Source: Tabrizicola sp. (GTDB lineage Bacteria; Pseudomonadota; Alphaproteobacteria; Rhodobacterales; Rhodobacteraceae). Taken from it: 64,000 bases of DNA. The stretch spans positions 62,001-126,000 of the forward strand of contig NZ_JAEULO010000001.1 of NCBI RefSeq assembly GCF_016793705.1, in the 5' to 3' direction. The notes beneath the pieces were generated by a model. The model was given only the letters and a program-made list of their open reading frames with translations. It did no database searches and was not told the DNA's origin. A program made the translations under genes and the position numbers. Below are positions 17,221 through 26,735 of the stretch, in pieces (the stretch's first letter is position 1; each line of letters begins with the position of its first letter).

Positions 17221-18756
17221 CTAGAGGATCGCGCCGATCTGCCAGGGGACGAATTCGTTGTCGCCGTAGTCGAACTCTTCGCTGAGGGTCCTTTCGCCCG
17301 AGGCTACCGCAAGGATGTGCTCGAATATCCTTTCGCCTGCGCTTTTGATGGTCTCGGTCCCGGTGGCGATCCCGCCGGTATCGATATCCATGTCCTCGCG
17401 CATGTGGTCGAACATCTCGGTATTGGTGGCGATCTTGATCGTCGGCGCCGGTTTCCAGCCCGAGACCGAGCCGCGCCCGGTGGTGAAGCAGACGACGTTG
17501 CAGCCGCCCGCCACCTGGCCCGTCACCGCGACCGGGTCATAGCCCGGTGTGTCCATGAAGACGAAGCCCGGCTGGTCGATGATCTCGGCATATTCGTAGA
17601 CCGCCGTCAGCGGCATGGACCCACCCTTGGCGACCGCGCCCAGCGACTTCTCCAGGATGGTGGTCAGCCCGCCCTGCTTGTTGCCGTAGCTGGGATTGTT
17701 GTTCAACTCGGCCCCGTTCCTCGCCGTGTAATCGCGCCACCAGTCGATCCGCTGCATAAGCTTGTGCCCGACCTCGGGCGTCACGGCGCGGCGGGTCAGC
17801 AGGTGCTCGGCCCCGTAGATCTCAGGCGTCTCGGCCAGGCAGCTGGTCCCGCCGTTCCGCACGATCAGGTCCGAGGCAACCCCCAGCGCCGGGTTCGCGG
17901 TGATCCCGGAATAGCCGTCCGATCCGCCGCATTCCAGCGCGACCTTCAGGCCGGACAGCGGCTGCTGGGTCCGCCGCGCTGCGTTCGCGACGGGCAGCAT
18001 CTCGCGGATCATGCCGCAGGCGGCGTCGATGGTCCTGCGGGTGCCGCCCGTGGCCTGGATGTTCAGCGTGCGGAAGCGCTCGCCTTCCTCCAGCCTGTAG
18101 TGCTCCAGGATCGGCTGGATCTGGTTCGTCTCGCAGCCGAGGCCCACCATGACGATCCCGCCGAAGTTCGGGTGGCGGGCATAGCCCTGCAGGGTGCGGG
18201 TCAGGGTGCGGTAGCTCTCGGACCCCGCGCTGATCGCGCAGCCAAGGCCGTGGGTCAGGGCGACCACGCCATCGACGTTGTCGAACCCGTCAAGCCCGCC
18301 CATGCGGTTGAAGTGGTCGGCGATATAGCGCGACACGGTGGCCGAGCAGTTCACCGTGGTGACAATCCCGATATAGTTGCGGGTGCCGACGCCGCCCGCA
18401 CCGCGGTCGTAACCCATGAAGCTGCGGCAGTGGTCTGGGGGCAGCATCCCTGTCGCCACGGTCTCGACCGCGAACTGGTGCCCCGCGCCGCTTTCCGACA
18501 TGGCAAGATTGTGCAGGTGGACGTGATCGCCCGCCGAGATGTCCTGGGTGGAAACTCCGATCACCTGACCGAACTTGCGCAGGGCCGCGCCCGCGGCGAT
18601 CGCCCGCACCGCCACCTTGTGCCCGCGCGGGATCAACTGGTTCGCGGTCAGGCCCGCCAGCCCCGTCGGTTCGCCCCTGGTGATGCGGCGGCGGGCGACG
18701 GCGACATCGTCGGCCGGGTTGAGAAGAAGCGCGGCGGGGACTTCGTCAAGCGGCAT
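17221..18756 (-). CDS. UxaA-family sugar-acid dehydratase (altronate dehydratase type)
   Basis: A 511-residue protein with an N-terminal SAF domain (about 1-90, including GHKVAVRAIAAG and the HVHLHN strand) followed by the galactarate/altronate dehydratase domain. Blocks seen are FMGYDRGAGGVGTRNY, THGLGC, GLGCETNQI, ECGGSDGYSGITANPA, the NPSYGNKQGGLTTILEKSLG segment and FTTGRGS. Such enzymes dehydrate aldonic or aldaric acids to 2-keto-3-deoxy acids. No uronate isomerase or reductase lies nearby. It is on the same strand as the DeoR-controlled sugar operon but 293 bases behind it, so it may or may not belong to that regulon. The altronate name is a family label only. Confidence 0.8.
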   Translation of the reverse strand: MPLDEVPAALLLNPADDVAVARRRITRGEPTGLAGLTANQLIPRGHKVAVRAIAAGAALRKFGQVIGVSTQDISAGDHVHLHNLAMSESGAGHQFAVETVATGMLPPDHCRSFMGYDRGAGGVGTRNYIGIVTTVNCSATVSRYIADHFNRMGGLDGFDNVDGVVALTHGLGCAISAGSESYRTLTRTLQGYARHPNFGGIVMVGLGCETNQIQPILEHYRLEEGERFRTLNIQATGGTRRTIDAACGMIREMLPVANAARRTQQPLSGLKVALECGGSDGYSGITANPALGVASDLIVRNGGTSCLAETPEIYGAEHLLTRRAVTPEVGHKLMQRIDWWRDYTARNGAELNNNPSYGNKQGGLTTILEKSLGAVAKGGSMPLTAVYEYAEIIDQPGFVFMDTPGYDPVAVTGQVAGGCNVVCFTTGRGSVSGWKPAPTIKIATNTEMFDHMREDMDIDTGGIATGTETIKSAGERIFEHILAVASGERTLSEEFDYGDNEFVPWQIGAIL

Positions 18757-19049
18757 GGCGGGGGCCCGGTGTCCTTCGATGCAGACAGAGGGGCAGGCCG
18801 GGGCGGCCCCGTCAAGCGCAATCCCTGCGCCGGCGGAAGAACCTCTCTTGTTCCGGCGTGGTCGATTGCTTGAGAGTCTTTCTGTTGCGGGGCGTCATGG
18901 CGATGCGCCGCCTGTCGGGGCGACGGCTTTGCGCTTCGCTGGCCGCCAGTCCTGCGGTGAATGCAGCTATCTGTCCTTCGCACATTTCGGGGACTGCTCT
19001 TGTTCCATTTGACACGCCAGGCCCCAAGGTCCTCGATCGCCAGGGCGGA

Positions 19050-19859
19050 CTAGGCGATCAGCATCTCGATGCCGCGGGCGCGGAAGGCGCTCGCGTCGGG
19101 TTCCGAAATCCCGCTGTCGGTGATGAAGGAATGGATCATCTCCAGCGACCCCAGCCGGGTGAAGCTGGATTTGTTGATCTTGGTCGAATCCGCCACCAGA
19201 TAGACCCGGCTCGCCGCCTTGATCATCGCTTCCTTCAGTTGCAGGTCGGCGAAGGACGGGTAGGTCAGCCCCGCGTCCAGCGCGACACCGGCGGTGGCAA
19301 GGAACAGCTTGCCGGCAAATATGTTGCGGAAGTATTCCACCGACTTGTCGCCAGACAGGCTCAGTGTCGGCGCCTTGAACTGGCCGCCCGGCATGTGGAC
19401 CGCATTGCCCGGCACCGCGCCCAGGATGATCGCGATATTCAGCGCATTGGTGATCACCGTCAGGTTGCGCCGCGCCACCAGCCGCAGCGCGATCTCCGTC
19501 GTCGTGGTGCCGGCATCGAGGATGATCGTCTCGCCATCCTTGACCAGATCTGCCGCCATCGCCCCGATCCGGCGCTTCTGCTCCATGTTGTCCTGGTGGT
19601 GCAGCGTCATCGTGCCGACCTGCGCCGGCACCGTATTCAGGAACGCCCCACCATGTTCGCGGGTGATCTGGCCTTCCTGCTCCAGCCGCTCCAGATCCTG
19701 CCGGATTGTCGCCTCGCTGACCTGAAAAGCCACCGCCAGCTCGCGCACTCGGGCCGAGCCTTCCTCCTGAATCCAGTCCAGTATCCGCCGCCTGCGGGGT
19801 TCCGAGAGAAGGCCCGTCACGGGTTCCTGCCGGGCGGTATCGGCTTTCGGTTTCAGCAA
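19050..19859 (-). CDS. DeoR/GlpR-family transcriptional regulator
   Basis: A 269-residue repressor with an N-terminal winged helix (about 22-75: RRRRILDWIQEEGSARV, the SEATIRQDLERLEQEG recognition region and REHGGAF). The C-terminal DeoR sugar-phosphate sensor domain has DAGTTTTEIALRL and GVALDAGLTYPS. Proteins of this family respond to phosphorylated sugars, fitting the kinase in the divergent operon. Direct repeats with a 10-bp period lie upstream of this gene and between the divergent operons and are the likely operators, so the gene is probably autoregulated. Confidence 0.9.
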   Translation of the reverse strand: MLKPKADTARQEPVTGLLSEPRRRRILDWIQEEGSARVRELAVAFQVSEATIRQDLERLEQEGQITREHGGAFLNTVPAQVGTMTLHHQDNMEQKRRIGAMAADLVKDGETIILDAGTTTTEIALRLVARRNLTVITNALNIAIILGAVPGNAVHMPGGQFKAPTLSLSGDKSVEYFRNIFAGKLFLATAGVALDAGLTYPSFADLQLKEAMIKAASRVYLVADSTKINKSSFTRLGSLEMIHSFITDSGISEPDASAFRARGIEMLIA

Positions 19860-19880
19860 GGGTCATCCCCGAAGTGAAAG

Positions 19881-19910
19881 TGATCGAACCTTAGCGTAAC
19901 GGAACGAAAC
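19881..19910. promoter_or_regulatory. Three 10-bp phased repeats before the deoR-type gene
   Basis: Three consecutive decamers share CG at the same position: TGATCGAACC, TTAGCGTAAC, GGAACGAAAC. Direct repeats of about one helical turn are the known binding mode of DeoR/GlpR proteins. The same period recurs at 24177-24207 and 24367-24400. Confidence 0.45.
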
Positions 19911-19926
19911 CGAAAAACCAACGGTG

Positions 19927-20976
19927 TCAACGGCTGGCCGCGGCCTCCTGCGCCAGCGCGACCCGGGCCTGCAACCGGCTTTGCGCCTGGTCGATGACCA
20001 CGGCCAGCACGATCACCACGCCCTTGATCACCGTCTGCCAGAAGCTGGAGACGCCCATCATGATCAGTCCGTCCGACAGGATGCCGATCACGAAGGCGCC
20101 GATGATCGTGCCGAAGATGCGCCCCCGCCCTCCTGACATCGACGTGCCGCCCAGCACTGCGGCGGCGATGGCGTTCAATTCGAAGGTCTCGCCGGTGGCG
20201 GGGTGGGCCGCCTGCAACTGGCTGGCGATGATGATCCCCACCAGCGCGGCGCAGAAGCCCGAGAACATGTAGACGAACATTTTCACCCGGTTCACCTTCA
20301 CGCCCGACAGCGCGGCACCCCGCTCGTTGCCGCCGACGGCATAGATGTGCCGACCGAGCGGCGTCCGCCGCGACAGGTAATGCGCCCCCAGCGCCACCGC
20401 GACCAGAAGCCAGATCATCACCGGCAGGCCCAGCACGCTGCCGGTGCCGATGAAAGGGAAGCTCGCCGTGCCCATCTCGTCGGTCCCGCCGAGGTTCGGG
20501 AAGGTCCGCCCGCCCGACGACAGGAGCGCCGCGCCACGGGCGATGTAGAGCGTGCCGAGCGTCGCGATGAACGGGGCCACGTTCAGCCTTGTGATCAGGA
20601 TGCCGTTGATGAAACCCACGCCGATGCCCACCAAGAGCGTGATCCCCACGATCTCGAGTGTGTTGAACCAGACCGTCCAGCCCAACCCTGTATCCACCCC
20701 GTTCAGGACCAGCCAGCCTGCCACCATCGCGCAAAGCCCGACGATGGAGCCGACCGAAAGGTCGATCCCGCCGGTGATGATGACGAAGGTCATCCCGATG
20801 GCGAGGAAGGCGTTCAGCGCCACGTGTTTCGACACGATGACCGCGTTGGCCGCCGACAGGAAGTTCGGCGCCATGACCGAGAAATAGGCCAGCACCAGGA
20901 TCAGCGCGACGAAGGTGCGCAGGCGCAGGACCAGAAGCAGCCAGGTCTGCGAGGGATGGGCGGTTGCAGTCGTCAT
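19927..20976 (-). CDS. Ribose-type sugar ABC transporter permease
   Basis: A 349-residue BPD_transp_2-family permease with eight to ten hydrophobic segments. Typical blocks are FVIITGGIDLSVGSIVGL, LNVAPFIATLGTLYIARGAA, YAVGGNERGAALSGV, the GETFELNAIAAAVLGGTSMSGG segment and GRIFGTIIGAFVIGIL. It is the membrane channel of an RbsC-like importer. The ATG overlaps the stop of the ATPase gene by four bases. It probably acts as a homodimer with the RbsA-like ATPase. Confidence 0.9.
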   Translation of the reverse strand: MTTATAHPSQTWLLLVLRLRTFVALILVLAYFSVMAPNFLSAANAVIVSKHVALNAFLAIGMTFVIITGGIDLSVGSIVGLCAMVAGWLVLNGVDTGLGWTVWFNTLEIVGITLLVGIGVGFINGILITRLNVAPFIATLGTLYIARGAALLSSGGRTFPNLGGTDEMGTASFPFIGTGSVLGLPVMIWLLVAVALGAHYLSRRTPLGRHIYAVGGNERGAALSGVKVNRVKMFVYMFSGFCAALVGIIIASQLQAAHPATGETFELNAIAAAVLGGTSMSGGRGRIFGTIIGAFVIGILSDGLIMMGVSSFWQTVIKGVVIVLAVVIDQAQSRLQARVALAQEAAASR

Positions 20977-22499
20977 GCGGCTTGGTCCTTTCGGGTATGC
21001 GGGGTCGCGGCGGCGATCACGGTGGCGGCTTCGGTCCCCGCCGGGAATTCCCCGGAGATCCGCCCGTTCGCCATGACAAGGATGCGGTCAGACAGCGCCA
21101 GCACCTCGTCGAGGTCCGAGGTCACGAACAAGATCCCCAGCCCCTGCGCCGCGAGGTCCCGCATCGTGCGGAACACCTCGGCCTTGGCGCCGATGTCGAT
21201 CCCGCGCGAGGGTTCGTCCATGAGCAGGATCTTCGGCGAGGTCATCAGTGCCTTGCCGATCACCACTTTCTGCTGGTTGCCGCCCGATAGGCTGGACACC
21301 GGGTTCTCCGGGCTTGCGATCTTGATCGTCAACCGCTTCACGAACTCCACCGCCTTCGCCGCTTCGGCTTTCAGGTTCAGGTGGAAGCCCTTCGTGAACA
21401 GCCCCAGGGAAGACAGCGTCAGGTTCTCGCGGATCGCCATGATCTGCACCAGCCCGTCACGTTTCCGGTCCTCGGGGATCAGCGCGATACCCCTTGCGAT
21501 CCGTCCTGCCACCTCGCGTTCCACAAGTGGGGCGCCATCAACGAACATCCGTCCGCCCGATCCCGGATGCTGCGCCATCACGCACTCCAGGAACTCGGTT
21601 CGACCCGCGCCCATCAACCCGTAAAGCCCGACGATCTCGCCTTTCCGTACCGACAGGCTGACGTGATCGACCGCAAAGCCCCCGCCGGCCCGGGGCAGGG
21701 TCACATCCTCGGCCCGGAACACCTCTTCCCCGAAAGCCGCCACATGGGTGCGCGGAAATTCCTTGGTCTTTTCGCCGATCATCGCCCGCACGATCCAGGG
21801 GATGTCCACCCCCGCCATCGGCCGTGCGCCGGTGATCTCGCCGTCGCGCAGCACGGTGATGTAGTCGCCGACGCGGATCAGTTCATCGAGGCGGTGGCTG
21901 ATGTAGACGATGCCGACACCCTGCGATTTCAGTTCGGCGATGACGCGGAACAGCACCTCAACCTCGGCCGCCGAAAGGGCGCTGGTGGGCTCGTCCAGGA
22001 TCAGGATGCGCGCGTGCTGCGACAGAGCCTTGGCGATCTCGACGATCTGCTGCTGCCCGACGCGCAGGTGATCCAGCGGCGTGTCGGGCGCGATGTCCTG
22101 CTCAAGCCGCGCCATCAGCGCCGCCGTCGCGCTGGCCTGCGCCGCCTGGTCGATGTCCACTCTGCCGCGCACCGGCTCGTGACCAATGAAGATGTTCTCT
22201 GCCACCGTCATGTTGGGGAACAGGTTCAGCTCCTGGAAGACGATTCCGATCCCCGCCTTCACCGCATCGGCCTTGGTGCGGAAGTGGGCCTCGCGGCCTT
22301 CCATCTCGATCCGGCCTTCGGTCAGGCTTTCCACCCCGGCGATGACCTTCATCAGCGTCGACTTGCCCGCTCCGTTCTCGCCCACCAGCACGTTGACCGC
22401 GCCCATCCGCAGGTCGAAGTCCACGCCCTTGAGCGCGCGGGTGCCGGGATAGACCTTCACGCCGCCCCGGATCGACAGGCCGATGGGATGATCCGTCAT
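20973..22499 (-). CDS. Ribose-type sugar ABC transporter ATPase (double domain)
   Basis: A 508-residue RbsA-like protein with two nucleotide-binding domains. The first has Walker A GENGAGKST (40-48), signature LRVGQQQIVEIAKAL and Walker B ILILDEPTSAL. In the second, the Walker A region is degenerate (YGLMGAGRTEF), while the signature SLSGGNQQKVVIGKAL and ILLMDEPSRGID are good. This asymmetry is normal in carbohydrate uptake transporter-2 ATPases. The start overlaps the stop of the DUF2291 gene. Confidence 0.92.
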   Translation of the reverse strand: MTDHPIGLSIRGGVKVYPGTRALKGVDFDLRMGAVNVLVGENGAGKSTLMKVIAGVESLTEGRIEMEGREAHFRTKADAVKAGIGIVFQELNLFPNMTVAENIFIGHEPVRGRVDIDQAAQASATAALMARLEQDIAPDTPLDHLRVGQQQIVEIAKALSQHARILILDEPTSALSAAEVEVLFRVIAELKSQGVGIVYISHRLDELIRVGDYITVLRDGEITGARPMAGVDIPWIVRAMIGEKTKEFPRTHVAAFGEEVFRAEDVTLPRAGGGFAVDHVSLSVRKGEIVGLYGLMGAGRTEFLECVMAQHPGSGGRMFVDGAPLVEREVAGRIARGIALIPEDRKRDGLVQIMAIRENLTLSSLGLFTKGFHLNLKAEAAKAVEFVKRLTIKIASPENPVSSLSGGNQQKVVIGKALMTSPKILLMDEPSRGIDIGAKAEVFRTMRDLAAQGLGILFVTSDLDEVLALSDRILVMANGRISGEFPAGTEAATVIAAATPHTRKDQAA

Positions 22500-23143
22500 G
22501 GCGTGACCGTCAGGGTGACGACAGTCACCTGCCAGGCATCCGTCGCGGCCTTCAGGTCTACCGTTCCGGTGAAGCTCACCGTCTTGCCGACCAGTTCCCC
22601 CTTGGGCACCACCAGCGCCGCCGTGGCGCGGTCATTCAAGGCGCGGGCCAGCTTGGCAAATTCGATCTGATCACGGAAATCGCCGAAGCGGTAGAACGGC
22701 GCCACGTCGCGCAGGGACGAGCCCTTGATCACCGGCCCCAGTTGCAATGTCAGGTCCGCCTTGCCATCGCCGTCGGTGTCCAGCATCGCCTTCCGCGCGC
22801 GGGAGGTAAGGTTGGCCTCGACCACCACACCCTCGCCTTTCACCGCGAAGTTCCAGGCCGCACCTTCGCCCGACCCCTTGTTGCCATGCGCGGCCCCCGC
22901 AGCCTCCAGGTCCCCGACGATCGCCGCCCGCAGATCGGCCACCGGCAGTGCCTTCTCGGCGATCAGCGGCAGAAGCTCGGCGTCGTAGGTCTTGTCCAGA
23001 AGCGCCGCGATCCGCGCGTCATCCCCGGCTTCACCGGCGGCGACAGCCGTGTTGCCTTCGCCCTCGGCGACGGTCTTCACGATCTTGCAGCCCGACAGGG
23101 CCAGCGCGGCGATCAGGGCCAGCGCGACAGGAACAGATGTCAT
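22496..23143 (-). CDS. DUF2291-family lipoprotein
   Basis: The 215-residue product begins with a lipoprotein signal (LALIAALALSGC, cysteine at residue 19 as the lipidation site). The rest contains DKTYDAELLPLIAEKA, AAWNFAVKGEGVVVEANL, and DFRDQIEFAKLARALNDRA, as in DUF2291 proteins. These occur in operons of RbsABC-like importers, for example for pentoses and polyols, and may assist transport in the periplasm; their exact role is not known. Here the gene sits between the binding protein and the ATPase, with a four-base overlap to the latter. Confidence 0.8.
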   Translation of the reverse strand: MTSVPVALALIAALALSGCKIVKTVAEGEGNTAVAAGEAGDDARIAALLDKTYDAELLPLIAEKALPVADLRAAIVGDLEAAGAAHGNKGSGEGAAWNFAVKGEGVVVEANLTSRARKAMLDTDGDGKADLTLQLGPVIKGSSLRDVAPFYRFGDFRDQIEFAKLARALNDRATAALVVPKGELVGKTVSFTGTVDLKAATDAWQVTVVTLTVTP

Positions 23144-23163
23144 GGCGATCTTCCAATGGAATA

Positions 23164-23195
23164 CCCGGCGCGCGATCGGAGCCGCGCGCGCCGGG
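23164..23195 (-). promoter_or_regulatory. Intercistronic hairpin behind the sugar-binding-protein gene
   Basis: An 11-bp GC-rich stem (23164-23174 with 23185-23195) and 10-base loop lies between the binding-protein stop and the DUF2291 start. Such hairpins usually protect the binding-protein mRNA or lower expression of the genes behind it. Confidence 0.5.
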
Positions 23196-23211
23196 ATGTC
23201 GGCCAGGTGGA

Positions 23212-24246
<1,035 letters not shown>

Positions 24247-24366
24247 CTATTACTTTCGATCTTTGCGCTTGCGGCATCGTGCCAGCGCGGACAACAATCC
24301 AACTGAGAGCAAGAGAGTCCCGCTCAGGCCCGCGCTGGCACGGAATCTCTTGCTTCATGTCACGAG

Positions 24367-24400
24367 TCGAGATAATGCGACAATAATCGAAAACATTCGA
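24367..24400. promoter_or_regulatory. Four 10-bp phased (T/G)CGA repeats before the isomerase gene (operator candidate)
   Basis: TCGA, GCGA, TCGA and TCGA occur at 24367, 24377, 24387 and 24397, exactly 10 bases apart, the last two as TCGAAAA and TCGAAA. The array ends 48 bases before the isomerase start. It fits DeoR/GlpR-type operators; the cognate protein would be the regulator at 19050-19859. Confidence 0.5.
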
Positions 24401-24448
24401 AATTACCCGGCGGAGGCTGAGGAGCGTCCGCAGGTAGGGGAGGAACCC

Positions 24449-25915
24449 ATGAGCACCATCTTCCGGCGCAAGATCACCTTGGGCGTCGTCATCGGCAGCA
24501 GGGCCTTTTTCAGCCCCGCACCCTGCAAAGCCGCGCGCGAGGACGTGCTGGCGCAGTTTGCCCGTCTTGGCATCGACGCCGTCACTCTGCCCTTCGAAGC
24601 GACGGCCAATGGCGCGGTGCAAAGCATCGCCGACGCCGACCTTTACGCCCGCCATTTCCGCGAGAACGCCGAAAGGATCGACGGGCTGGTGATTTGCCTG
24701 CCGAACTTCGGTGACGAGATCGCGGTCGCGGAACTGGTCAACCGGGCGAAACTGAATGTGCCAATCCTGCTGCAAGGCTCGAACGATGAGGTGTCGAAGG
24801 TCTCGGTCAAGGACCGCCGCGACGCCTTCTGCGGCAAGATCAGCGTCACCAACAACTTCTGGCAATACGGTGTTCCCTTCACGGAAACCACCAGCCACAC
24901 CTGCGACACCTGGGGCGAGGAATTCGGGGCCGACCTTGACCGGTTCGCCCGCGTCTGCCGCACCGTTCGCGGCCTGCGCGGCGCGCGCCTGGGGTCCATC
25001 GGCGCGCGTACCGGCGCGTTCCAGACCATGCGCTATTCGGAAAAACTGCTCCAGGCGGCTGGCGTGACCGTCGTCACGGTGGACCTGTCCGAAATGATGG
25101 GCGCCGCCAGTGCCATCAAGACCGACGATCCGGCCCTCCTCGCCACGCTGGAAAAGGTGAAAGGCTACGGAAAGATTCCCGCCCATATCCAGCCCTCGCA
25201 GATCGAGAAGCAGGCCCGCTGGACTCTCGCCGTCAACCGCTGGATCGAGGAGAACGGCTGCGACGCCTCCGCCATCCAGTGCTGGCGGTCCCTGCAGGAC
25301 AACTTCGGTTGCGCAACCTGTCTGACCATGTCGATGATGGGTGAAGATCTGATGCCAAGCGCGTGCGAGGTCGACATCATGGGCGCCCTGTCCATGTACG
25401 CCCTCGCGCTGGCCTCCGGTGCGCCCCCCGCGATCCTCGACTGGAACAACAACTACGCCTACGAGGAAGACCTCTGCGTCTGCACCCACTGCGGCAACTA
25501 CCCCAAGTCCTTCATCGGCGACACGCCCGAAGTGGGCGAGCTTGACGTGCTCGGCGAAACCATCGGCCGCTCGAAATGCTTCGGCGCGGTCAAAGGCAAG
25601 GTGAAGCCCGGCCCGATGACCTATTTCCGCCTCTCCACCGACGACCGGCGCGGCACCGTCAAGTGCTACCTCGGCGAGGGTGAGTTCACCGACCACCCCT
25701 TCGCGATGGACGGCGGCATCGCCACCACCCGCGTCCAGGGCCTGCGGAAACTCCTCCGCTTCGTAACCCAGAATGGGTTCGAGCATCACGTCGCCATGGT
25801 TCGGGGCCACCACGCCGACGTGGTGAACGAGGCCGTCACCCGCTACCTCGGCTGGCCGATTTACCATCACGGTGGCGAGCCTGAACCCCAACTGACTTTC
25901 CCGAACAGGTTCTGA
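24449..25915 (+). CDS. L-fucose/L-arabinose isomerase-family protein
   Basis: A 488-residue cytoplasmic protein of the FucI/AraA fold: N-terminal domain KITLGVVIGSRAFFS, middle domain with SHTCDTWGEEFGADLDRFARVC and GARLGSIGARTGAFQTMRY, and a C-terminal part resembling fucose isomerase (VRGHHADVVNEAVTRYLGWP). An acidic/cysteine-rich stretch, EDLCVCTHCGNYP near residue 347, is notable. GGGGAGGAA before the ATG at 24449 decides the start; the upstream extension crosses the operator region. It is the first gene of the plus-strand operon, four bases before the transketolase. It probably converts the imported aldose to a ketose. The real substrate is unknown, and L-fucose is unlikely given the genes behind it. 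Confidence 0.75.
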   Translation: MSTIFRRKITLGVVIGSRAFFSPAPCKAAREDVLAQFARLGIDAVTLPFEATANGAVQSIADADLYARHFRENAERIDGLVICLPNFGDEIAVAELVNRAKLNVPILLQGSNDEVSKVSVKDRRDAFCGKISVTNNFWQYGVPFTETTSHTCDTWGEEFGADLDRFARVCRTVRGLRGARLGSIGARTGAFQTMRYSEKLLQAAGVTVVTVDLSEMMGAASAIKTDDPALLATLEKVKGYGKIPAHIQPSQIEKQARWTLAVNRWIEENGCDASAIQCWRSLQDNFGCATCLTMSMMGEDLMPSACEVDIMGALSMYALALASGAPPAILDWNNNYAYEEDLCVCTHCGNYPKSFIGDTPEVGELDVLGETIGRSKCFGAVKGKVKPGPMTYFRLSTDDRRGTVKCYLGEGEFTDHPFAMDGGIATTRVQGLRKLLRFVTQNGFEHHVAMVRGHHADVVNEAVTRYLGWPIYHHGGEPEPQLTFPNRF

Positions 25916-25919
25916 CAAC

Positions 25920-26735
25920 ATGCTGACCAACGACAAGCTTTCCCTGATCCGGGACAAGGCGCTCTGGATGCGCCGTACCGCCTTCACCATGGTCCACCGC
26001 GCACAGCTGGGCCACCCCGGCGGCGATTTTTCGGCGATGGACATCCTCGCCACACTCTACTTCGGTGTCCTGAACTACGACCCGAAACGCCCTGACTGGG
26101 CCGACCGCGACCGTTTCGTCATGTCCAAGGGCCATGCCACCGGCGCCCTCTATGCCACCCTGTGCGCGGCGGGCTATTTCCCCGAGGACTGGCTCCCCAC
26201 CTACATGCAGCCGAAGTCGCTCCTGAACGGCCACCCGAACCGCAACTACCTGCCAGGGATCGAGACCAACACCGGCCCCCTTGGCCACGGCTTCCCGGTC
26301 GCCACCGGCATCGCCATCGCGGGCCAGCTGACCGGTGCCAGCTACCGCACCTTCGTCCTGACCGGCGACGGCGAGCAGCAGGAAGGGTCCAACTGGGAGG
26401 CCGCGATGGTCTGCGGCCACCGCAAGCTGGCGAACCTGACCCTGATCATCGACCGCAACCGCCTGCAACAGGGCGCGGGCACGGAAGAGACCTCGGGCCT
26501 CGACCCGCTCGACGACAAGTACCGCGCCTTCGGCTTCGACGTGCATGAGGTGGACGGCCATGACCATGCCGCCCTCCTCTCCCTTCTGTCCGCAGCCCCC
26601 GGCGACAGGCCCCGCTGCGTGATCGCCAACACCACCAAGGGCAAGGGCGTCTCCTTCATGGAAAACGTCGCCTCCTGGCACCACGGCGTGCCGAACGATG
26701 CGCAATATGCCCAAGCGATGAAGGAACTCGTCTGA
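25920..26735 (+). CDS. Transketolase, N-terminal (alpha) subunit
   Basis: A 271-residue half-transketolase that binds the thiamin diphosphate pyrophosphate end. It contains AQLGHPGGDFSAMDIL, VMSKGHATGALYATL, ETNTGPLGHGFPVATG, and the ThDP motif TGDGEQQEGSNWEAA with RN (GDG-X-N). The stop overlaps the ATG of the second subunit (TGATG). Split transketolases of this type are used in dedicated sugar pathways, for example D-apulose 4-phosphate transketolase AptAB. Here it should act on the ketose phosphate made by the neighbouring isomerase and kinase. Confidence 0.88.
   Translation: MLTNDKLSLIRDKALWMRRTAFTMVHRAQLGHPGGDFSAMDILATLYFGVLNYDPKRPDWADRDRFVMSKGHATGALYATLCAAGYFPEDWLPTYMQPKSLLNGHPNRNYLPGIETNTGPLGHGFPVATGIAIAGQLTGASYRTFVLTGDGEQQEGSNWEAAMVCGHRKLANLTLIIDRNRLQQGAGTEETSGLDPLDDKYRAFGFDVHEVDGHDHAALLSLLSAAPGDRPRCVIANTTKGKGVSFMENVASWHHGVPNDAQYAQAMKELV

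Noticed and set aside
17317..18873. Plus-strand open frame of 518 codons opposite the UxaA-family gene
   Set aside because: Antisense shadow without motifs; the minus-strand protein shows all family blocks.
24361..24400. Short repeat array as a CRISPR
   Set aside because: The repeat unit is one helical turn with a 4-base core and no spacers; it fits a DeoR-type operator.
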